Shown piece by piece: positions 58,700-64,000 of a DNA stretch of 64,000 nt. Under the pieces are notes generated by a model. That model was not told the origin of the DNA, did no database searches, and worked only from the letters and a program-made list of their open reading frames with translations. Origin of the DNA: an uncultured Nitrosomonadaceae bacterium (GTDB lineage: Bacteria; Pseudomonadota; Gammaproteobacteria; Burkholderiales; Nitrosomonadaceae); the NCBI GenBank assembly GCA_943787405.1, contig CALSMH010000001.1, forward strand, positions 186,001 through 250,000. Direction: 5' to 3'. The stretch's first letter is position 1, and each line of letters begins with the position of its first letter. A program made the position numbers and the translations under genes.

Positions 58700-60040
58700 T
58701 TATGGTGCAGAACTTACGATTTTTGAGCGTGAAAGGGGTGGATTTTTAGAAAAGTAACGTTTAATCCCATCGAGCACTGCTTGGGCCATTTTGTTCTGAT
58801 AGGATTTCTTTAGAAGCTTTCTCTCTTCATTTGGGTTACTAATAAAAGCAGTCTCCACTAAAATTGAAGGAATATCAGGAGATTTAAGCACAGCAAATCC
58901 TGCCTGCTCTACATCACTCTTATGTAAATGATTTATTTCACCAATTTTTGATAATACTTCCTTAGCAAGAGTATGACTATCCTCTCTTGTCTGTGATAAC
59001 GAAAGATCCAGAAGAGTTTTATTAAGGTAGGGATCCTTGGTATCAAGATTAACACCGCCAATTAGATCGGCATCATTTTCTCTTTTTGCTAGCCAGCGCG
59101 AAGCTGCTGAAGTTGCGCCACGCTCAGATAACGTAAATACAGAAGAACCTCTTGCATGAGGTTTAACAAAAGCATCGGCATGAATTGATACAAATAAGTC
59201 TGCTTTTAGTTTTCGTGCCTTTTCTAGGCGCATTGGTAGTGACAGGAAATAATCCCCGTCCCGAGTTAACGCTGCTCGCATATTGGGTTCGGCATCTATT
59301 TTAGCTTTTAATTTCCGCGCAATGGCAAGGACAATATTCTTCTCGTGCGTACCCCTCTTACTCACTGCTCCAGGATCTTCTCCCCCGTGACCGGGATCAA
59401 TTGCAACAGTTATGACTCTTATGGCTGTAGAAGGTTCCTTGCTGCCAGCTATAGTTGTATTTGGTTTTCTATCGGACTGGATATGCTCAGAAGCACTAGC
59501 CTGTGCGGATTTTATTGCCCCTTCATTTATTAATGCCATTAAAGGGTCTGGTGGAGAAGTAGGGTAAATATCTAGGACCAAGCGATGACCATAATCTCCT
59601 ACAGGTTTAAGTGTAAACGCCTGTGGTTTAACCTCACTTTTTAGATCCAGTACAAGCCGTAAAACTCCTAATTTAAATTGGCCAACACGAAGTGCACGAA
59701 TATATAAGTTATCGGCACTTACCTTTCCAGGTAATTTTTTTATTTCAGATGTGAGCGTAACATCTATTAAATCCAGAACCACTCGATCTGGGTTCTTAAG
59801 TAAAATAAGGGAGTAATTTATAGGGCCATCTGATTCTAGTGTAAGGCGGGTATATTCTGATGCCGGCCAAATACGAGTAGAATTAACCGTTGTGTTAGCA
59901 GAAACAGAAGAAACAAATAAAGAGAGCTGGGATACCACTAGAATCAATAGGGCATAAAATTTTGCTGAAAACAGAGCCCTCAGACAATCAATTGATGTTC
60001 TAATTAAGGACTCCTTTTGACTTGCCAATCTTTCAAACAT
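58700..60040 (-). CDS. amiC: N-acetylmuramoyl-L-alanine amidase AmiC with AMIN domain
   Basis: The enzyme cuts the bond between muramic acid and the stem peptide during daughter-cell separation. The 446-residue protein has a signal peptide (core ALLILVVSQLSLF, end SVSA near 48), an AMIN domain (about 55-150) for septal targeting, and an Amidase_3 domain with zinc residues in IDPGHGGEDPG, THEKN and SIHADAF, and the catalytic Glu in LVETAFISN. The start overlaps tsaE by 37 bp. In many relatives mutL and miaA follow; here a MacAB-type exporter does. Confidence 0.94.
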   Translation of the reverse strand: MFERLASQKESLIRTSIDCLRALFSAKFYALLILVVSQLSLFVSSVSANTTVNSTRIWPASEYTRLTLESDGPINYSLILLKNPDRVVLDLIDVTLTSEIKKLPGKVSADNLYIRALRVGQFKLGVLRLVLDLKSEVKPQAFTLKPVGDYGHRLVLDIYPTSPPDPLMALINEGAIKSAQASASEHIQSDRKPNTTIAGSKEPSTAIRVITVAIDPGHGGEDPGAVSKRGTHEKNIVLAIARKLKAKIDAEPNMRAALTRDGDYFLSLPMRLEKARKLKADLFVSIHADAFVKPHARGSSVFTLSERGATSAASRWLAKRENDADLIGGVNLDTKDPYLNKTLLDLSLSQTREDSHTLAKEVLSKIGEINHLHKSDVEQAGFAVLKSPDIPSILVETAFISNPNEERKLLKKSYQNKMAQAVLDGIKRYFSKNPPLSRSKIVSSAP

Positions 60041-60498
60041 TGTCTGCCAACCTCCGTGCCAGCCTGAATTTCAATTTTGCGTCCTGTTTCGATTATAGTA
60101 AAAGAAATCTGTATATCGGCTATAGGCAATAGTTTTTCGGCTTTTTCGGGCCACTCCACCAGACAAATTGAATTTTCATTAAAATATTCACGAAAACCAG
60201 CTTCTTCCCATTCTATCGGGTCAATGAAGCGATAGAAATCAAAGTGATAGAAGTATAACCTAGATATTTTATAAAGCTCAACCAAATTATATGTAGGACT
60301 TTTTACTTTTCCCTCATAACCTAAGCCACGTAAGATTCCTCTTGCAAGTGTTGTTTTGCCTGCGCCAAGGTCGCCCTTTAGAAAAATAATAAGCCCTGGA
60401 CGCAATATAGTTGCAATTTCTGCACCAAAAGTCAGAGTTATAGGCTCACTCTCAAGGTGGCATGTTGTACCTGAATTGTTATGATAAGAACTATGCAA
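60004..60498 (-). CDS. tsaE: tRNA threonylcarbamoyladenosine biosynthesis protein TsaE
   Basis: TsaE is the ATPase of the TsaBDE complex that makes t6A37 in tRNAs. The 164-residue protein has Walker A GDLGAGKTT at 42-50, SPTYNLVELY near 83 and LVEWPEKAE, all family motifs. Its 5' end overlaps that of the divergent queG, and its 3' end overlaps amiC, forming a very compact block. Confidence 0.94.
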   Translation of the reverse strand: MHSSYHNNSGTTCHLESEPITLTFGAEIATILRPGLIIFLKGDLGAGKTTLARGILRGLGYEGKVKSPTYNLVELYKISRLYFYHFDFYRFIDPIEWEEAGFREYFNENSICLVEWPEKAEKLLPIADIQISFTIIETGRKIEIQAGTEVGRQCLKDWQVKRSP

Positions 60499-61599
60499 AA
60501 TAATATTTCCAATTATCCTCTTACAGACTTAGTCTCTTTGACAAGTGATATCAAAATTTGGAGCAGAGAGCTTGGGTTTCAAGAAACCGGTATCTCTGAT
60601 GCCAAGGCCGAGAAATCACATGTTGAGAGGGGTTTGTTGGCGTGGTTAAATGAAGGTTATCACGGCAACATGGATTATATGGCAAAACATGGCATTAAGC
60701 GCTCTCATCCAGATAAATTAATACCAGGCACGCTGCGAGTAATTTCGGTACGGATGAATTATTCGCCGCCTAAAACAAAAAACAGCTGGCAAGTGATAGA
60801 AGATAGTGAGAAAGCATTTATATCTCGTTATGCTCTTGGCCGAGATTATCACAAGGTGTTGCGTGGTCGATTACAAAAGCTTGCTGATAAAATAACCGCT
60901 CAAATAGGCCATTGTAACTATCGTGTGTTTTCTGATAGCGCTCCTGTTATGGAGGTGGAGTGGGCGCAAAGGTCTGGCCTTGGATGGCGCGGGAAGCACA
61001 CTCTATTGCTTTCGCGTGAAGCTGGTTCAATGTTTTTCCTTGGGGAAATATATACTGATTTGCCGCTACCTGTAGACGATCCGATCGATAACCACTGCGG
61101 AACTTGTAGGAAGTGTATTGATATATGTCCTACTAAAGCCATCATAGGGCCCTACCGATTAGACGCAAGGCGATGCATTTCCTATCTTACTATCGAAAAT
61201 AAAGGCAGTATTCCAGAATCCTTGCGCCCGCTTATTGGAAACCGGGTCTATGGGTGTGATGATTGCCAGCTAGTTTGCCCTTGGAATAAATATGCTGAGG
61301 TTACCGGGGAAAGTGATTTTTCTGTACGTAATGGCTTGGATAACGCATCCCTAGTTGAGTTATTTAGCTGGAACAAAGAAGAATTTAATACTAGGCTTGC
61401 TGGTAGCCCAATCCGCCGAATCGGGTATGAACAATGGCTCCGAAATTTGGCAGTAGGATTAGGCAACGCTTCATCTTCCAAAAATATCTCTGATGCATTA
61501 AAAGCTCGATATAACGATGATTCGCCTTTGGTTCGTGAGCATGTGCAATGGGCTTTAAAGCAACAGAGCTTACAGACGAATCGAAACAAAATTATCTGA
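60481..61599 (+). CDS. queG: Epoxyqueuosine reductase QueG
   Basis: QueG reduces epoxyqueuosine to queuosine in tRNA using cobalamin and two [4Fe-4S] clusters. The 372-residue protein has CGTCRKCIDICPTKAI and CDDCQLVCPWN for the clusters and a carboxy-terminal HEAT-like repeat. The ATG at 60493 (MQNN) would reduce the overlap with tsaE from 18 to 6 bp. A hairpin follows the stop. Confidence 0.95.
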   Translation: MIRTMQNNISNYPLTDLVSLTSDIKIWSRELGFQETGISDAKAEKSHVERGLLAWLNEGYHGNMDYMAKHGIKRSHPDKLIPGTLRVISVRMNYSPPKTKNSWQVIEDSEKAFISRYALGRDYHKVLRGRLQKLADKITAQIGHCNYRVFSDSAPVMEVEWAQRSGLGWRGKHTLLLSREAGSMFFLGEIYTDLPLPVDDPIDNHCGTCRKCIDICPTKAIIGPYRLDARRCISYLTIENKGSIPESLRPLIGNRVYGCDDCQLVCPWNKYAEVTGESDFSVRNGLDNASLVELFSWNKEEFNTRLAGSPIRRIGYEQWLRNLAVGLGNASSSKNISDALKARYNDDSPLVREHVQWALKQQSLQTNRNKII

Positions 61600-61605
61600 T
61601 CTAAA

Positions 61606-61638
61606 TAGGACAGAACAGATTTAATCTGATCTGTCCTA
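61606..61638 (+). terminator. Hairpin after queG
   Basis: TAGGACAGA (61606-61614) and TCTGTCCTA (61630-61638) are perfectly complementary, with a second CAGAT/ATCTG stem inside. It lies 6 bp after the queG stop; no T-run follows. It is probably a terminator of moderate strength. Confidence 0.6.
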
Positions 61639-61767
61639 ACAAGCCAGACCAGAGACTAGCTAAAAATAACTTGATACAAAACAATGGTTTCAGAATATAT
61701 AAGGCTTAAGGTCTTCTATTGGAAACCAGCCTACAGTTTCATCAATAGTTGAGCCCAGATTGAAGTA

Positions 61768-62646
61768 TTATTTAATCATTTCTGTTTCTTCGTGCTTAGG
61801 ATCAAATGGCATTTGATTAGTTGTGGCAGCGTTATTAACCATATTTTCATTATCAATTTGCAGTCCCTGGAAATCATAAAGTACATTATCGACCAAGTGT
61901 GAGGGTTGCACGTTACGTAAGGCAGTAAACATAGTTTCCAGTCTTCCTGGAAATTTTTTGTCCCATTCCCGCATCATGTCTTTAATTACCTGACGCTGTA
62001 AGTTATTCTGTGATCCGCATAAATTACAAGGAATAATGGGAAATTCCTCAGTATCTGCATAAGCTTCTAGGTCTTTTTCTTTACAATAAGCAAGTGGACG
62101 AATCACAATGTGCTGCCGGCTATCATTTATTAATTTAGGGGACATAGCCTTAAGCTTTCCACCATAAAAAAGATTAAGAAACAATGTTTCAAGAATATCA
62201 TCTCGGTGATGGCCTAACGCAATTTTAGTTGCACCAATTTCACTCGCCACACGATATAGTACACCGCGCCTTAGGCGTGAACATAGACTGCAGGTGGTCT
62301 TCCCTTCAGGAATGATTTTTTTTACTACACTATAAGTATCTTGTTCAATGATACGAAAAGGAACGCCAATTTTAGTGAGGTACTCTGGCAATATATGTTC
62401 AGGAAATCCGGGCTGCTTCTGATCCAGGTTTACGGCAATCAATTCAAATTTTAATGGCGCATGTATCTGAAGATTCCGCAGTATGTCTAGCAACGCATAG
62501 CTGTCCTTGCCTCCGGATAGGCACACCATGACTCTGTCTCCTGCTTCAACCATATTGAAATCTGTGATCGCTGTACCTACAAGACGCCTTAATCTTTTAT
62601 GAAGCTTATTGGTATCATATTTTTCTTTTCTGGATTTTATTTCCAT
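61768..62646 (-). CDS. ttcA: tRNA 2-thiocytidine(32) synthetase TtcA
   Basis: TtcA thiolates C32 of some tRNAs. The 292-residue protein has the PP-loop SGGKDS at 44-49, and the cluster-binding cysteines CSLC and CNLCG. A [4Fe-4S] cluster activates sulfur. It stands alone and is convergent with queG. Confidence 0.95.
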   Translation of the reverse strand: MEIKSRKEKYDTNKLHKRLRRLVGTAITDFNMVEAGDRVMVCLSGGKDSYALLDILRNLQIHAPLKFELIAVNLDQKQPGFPEHILPEYLTKIGVPFRIIEQDTYSVVKKIIPEGKTTCSLCSRLRRGVLYRVASEIGATKIALGHHRDDILETLFLNLFYGGKLKAMSPKLINDSRQHIVIRPLAYCKEKDLEAYADTEEFPIIPCNLCGSQNNLQRQVIKDMMREWDKKFPGRLETMFTALRNVQPSHLVDNVLYDFQGLQIDNENMVNNAATTNQMPFDPKHEETEMIK

Positions 62647-62906
62647 TGCAATCCTCTAATCTAAAAACAATTAATCATGCTGCTTTGGAGCAAATTACAG
62701 CATAGATCCTCACTTAATAGGAGATTTGGGCAAATCCAAGGCTATCCTTGTGATTTCATTATTAAACCAAGCTCGGTATTGCATACTTGTTAAATGGCTA
62801 GTATTCAAGCTATTCTTAAAGATTAAAAATAAAGTTGTTAAAGCAGTTGCCACAGTAAAGATTTTCCAGGCATGAATCTAGGCGGAAGCTAAAACACACC
62901 TAACGA

Positions 62907-62933
62907 AACTAAGGCAACTAAGGCAACTAAGGC
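62907..62933. repeat. Three tandem 9-bp repeats
   Basis: AACTAAGGC occurs three times without a break in a non-coding region upstream of coxB. No function is known. Confidence 0.8.
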
Positions 62934-63359
62934 ATGAATATAATCATAAAAGTAGCATATTTTAAATATTATGAACAAAATAGAGGAATTAGCTGTCTAC
63001 ATTTTTATTAAGAAAGCCATATCGAAAAAACCGAGTAATCAAACTAACTAAGATAGTTAGCGGGCCGGTTAACCTTATGTATGGCCAATAATTTTAAATT
63101 ATCTCTAATAAAAGATAAAACGTATTCTTTATTTCTGTCATTTAAACATCGCAAGAATACTTAATTTTGGATAAATTAATGCGACAATTCGTCATTTTTT
63201 AGTATCTAGTAATTAGTAGAAAGAAGTAATATTAAAGGCGCAATCCTTGCAGGCAAATAGGTTTCTCTCATTTGAGGTGAGAGTAGTGACAACGATATAA
63301 ATAGAGTTCTTTTATATCGATAATAAAACACACAAACTAAAAATCTTTCTTGTGCGAGC

Positions 63360-63389
63360 AATAGCGGCGTGATAAAATCCGCCGTTATT
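63360..63389 (+). terminator. Strong GC-rich hairpin upstream of coxB
   Basis: AATAGCGGCG (63360-63369) pairs with CGCCGTTATT (63380-63389), with one G·T pair, around a 10-base loop, and TATTTA follows. The stem is much richer in G and C than its surroundings and looks like a terminator for a rightward transcript, yet no gene on that strand ends before it; it may end a small RNA or attenuate coxB. Confidence 0.55.
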
Positions 63390-63559
63390 TATTTAACTAG
63401 GTGGGCAGGTAATTTTATAAAAATATTGGGCCCAATGAACCATAACTGAATCTGGCAAACGTTCAGAATAATAGATAAATACAGACATTAAATTAATAAA
63501 TTATATTCTTCACTACAAAAAGTAGAAATTTTAAGTGGAGAAATTAAGTGGGAGAAATT

Positions 63560-64000
63560 ATGGGCAGCAAAGTAACGGCTATATTGGTGTGGGTCTCAAC
63601 ACTTATTCTATACCCGAGCATGGCGACAGCTGAGAGAACTGATGGGATATTAAGTACAGTAAACTTACCAGCGCCAGGATCTCGAATTGCTAATGAAATG
63701 TATGACCTGCATATGTATGTACTGTGGATATGTGTGGTTATTTTTGTTGGTGTGTTTGGGACTATGTTGTACTCTGTAATTGTTCACAGAAAATCAAAGG
63801 GTTTCAAAGCGGCAAATTTTCACCATAGTACAACCGTTGAAATTATCTGGACTATTATCCCGTTCTTCATTCTCTTTGGTATGGCCTTTCCTGCTACGCA
63901 AACAGTTGTCGATATGAAGGATACTTCTACGCCGGATATTACTATTAAGGCTACTGGCTATCAGTGGATGTGGGGTTATGATTATCTTGCAGGGGAAGGA
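63560..64000 (+). CDS. coxB: Cytochrome c oxidase subunit II (cut by window edge)
   Basis: Subunit II of an aa3-type oxidase receives electrons from cytochrome c. The first 147 residues are present: signal peptide ending MATA (about 24), two membrane segments at about 53-75 and 91-110, with FHHSTTVEIIWTIIPFF between and into the second helix, and then the start of the periplasmic cupredoxin domain with the aromatic ATGYQWMWGYDY segment. The CuA ligands lie beyond the window. A GGGAG site precedes the ATG at 63560. Confidence 0.96.
   Translation, partial: MGSKVTAILVWVSTLILYPSMATAERTDGILSTVNLPAPGSRIANEMYDLHMYVLWICVVIFVGVFGTMLYSVIVHRKSKGFKAANFHHSTTVEIIWTIIPFFILFGMAFPATQTVVDMKDTSTPDITIKATGYQWMWGYDYLAGEG

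Larger units (their letters stand above)
62647..63559. other. Long intergenic region between ttcA and coxB
   Basis: No recognisable gene fills this 913-bp region. Seen in it: three tandem AACTAAGGC units (62907-62933); a possible 26-codon frame at 62971-63051 beginning MNKIEELAVY without a ribosome site; a CTCTCA/TGAGAG hairpin at 63268-63287; and a strong hairpin at 63360-63389 (listed). coxB is preceded by two similar GTG(G)GAGAAATTA stretches. The coxB promoter and perhaps a small RNA lie here. Confidence 0.5.

Noticed and set aside
62971-63051. 26-codon frame beginning MNKIEELAVY
   Set aside because: No ribosome site, no recognised family and no context; frames of this length are expected by chance in AT-rich DNA.

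Overview
The window is about 64 kb of a bacterial chromosome that is AT-rich by eye and densely packed with housekeeping genes. It most resembles a betaproteobacterium of the Nitrosomonadales type. The reasons are a DUF3460 protein (a family known mainly from Betaproteobacteria), the ruvCAB–ybgC–tolQRAB–pal–cpoB block, metK/ahcY/metF with an SAH riboswitch, the dapF–DUF484–xerC–hslVU order, a periplasmic copper nitrite reductase (NirK), a very lysine/alanine-rich histone H1-like protein, and an aa3-type oxidase subunit II. The genus is not proven: no amoCAB, nxr or rRNA gene lies in the window.

Layout. 1-5989: inorganic pyrophosphatase (cut by the window edge), a small lipoprotein cytochrome c, a DUF3460 protein, a lone acyl carrier protein, NirK, then a leftward miaA–acyl-CoA synthetase–thioesterase group that extends to 7038. 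7478-24047: mostly rightward, with aroF, thiO, yebC, ruvCAB, ybgC, tolQRAB, pal, cpoB, gdhA, slt, an NDUFA9-like oxidoreductase and cca. 24080-32987: a ten-gene leftward run from dapF to msrA. 33124-36823: metK, SAH riboswitch, ahcY and metF. 36936-43959: an aminotransferase of the serine/alanine-glyoxylate class, then the cell-shape cluster mreBCD–mrdA–rodA. 44109-47414: gatCAB. 47490-54133: histone H1-like gene, nrdA/nrdB, an EF-hand protein and a thioredoxin-like protein. 54312-58669: a MacAB-like ABC exporter. 58700-62646: amiC, tsaE, queG (divergent) and ttcA. 62647-63559: a long gap, then coxB running off the right edge.

Functional themes are envelope integrity (Tol-Pal, Mre/Rod, AmiC, Slt), the methyl cycle (MetK, AhcY, MetF, with RNA-level control of AhcY), recombination (RuvABC, XerC), tRNA maturation (MiaA, CCA, QueG, TsaE, TtcA, GatCAB), deoxynucleotide synthesis under probable NrdR control, and nitrite/oxygen respiration (NirK, CoxB).

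I found no mobile element, CRISPR array, phage, toxin-antitoxin pair or defence island, and no convincing new multi-gene system. The most notable observations are at single sites: ruvC can encode its complete catalytic tetrad only from an ATT start codon; a perfect 42-bp palindrome with an NrdR-box core lies upstream of nrdA; a clear SAH riboswitch precedes ahcY; there is an extreme low-complexity histone H1-like protein; and an operator-like palindrome follows the likely aroF promoter.
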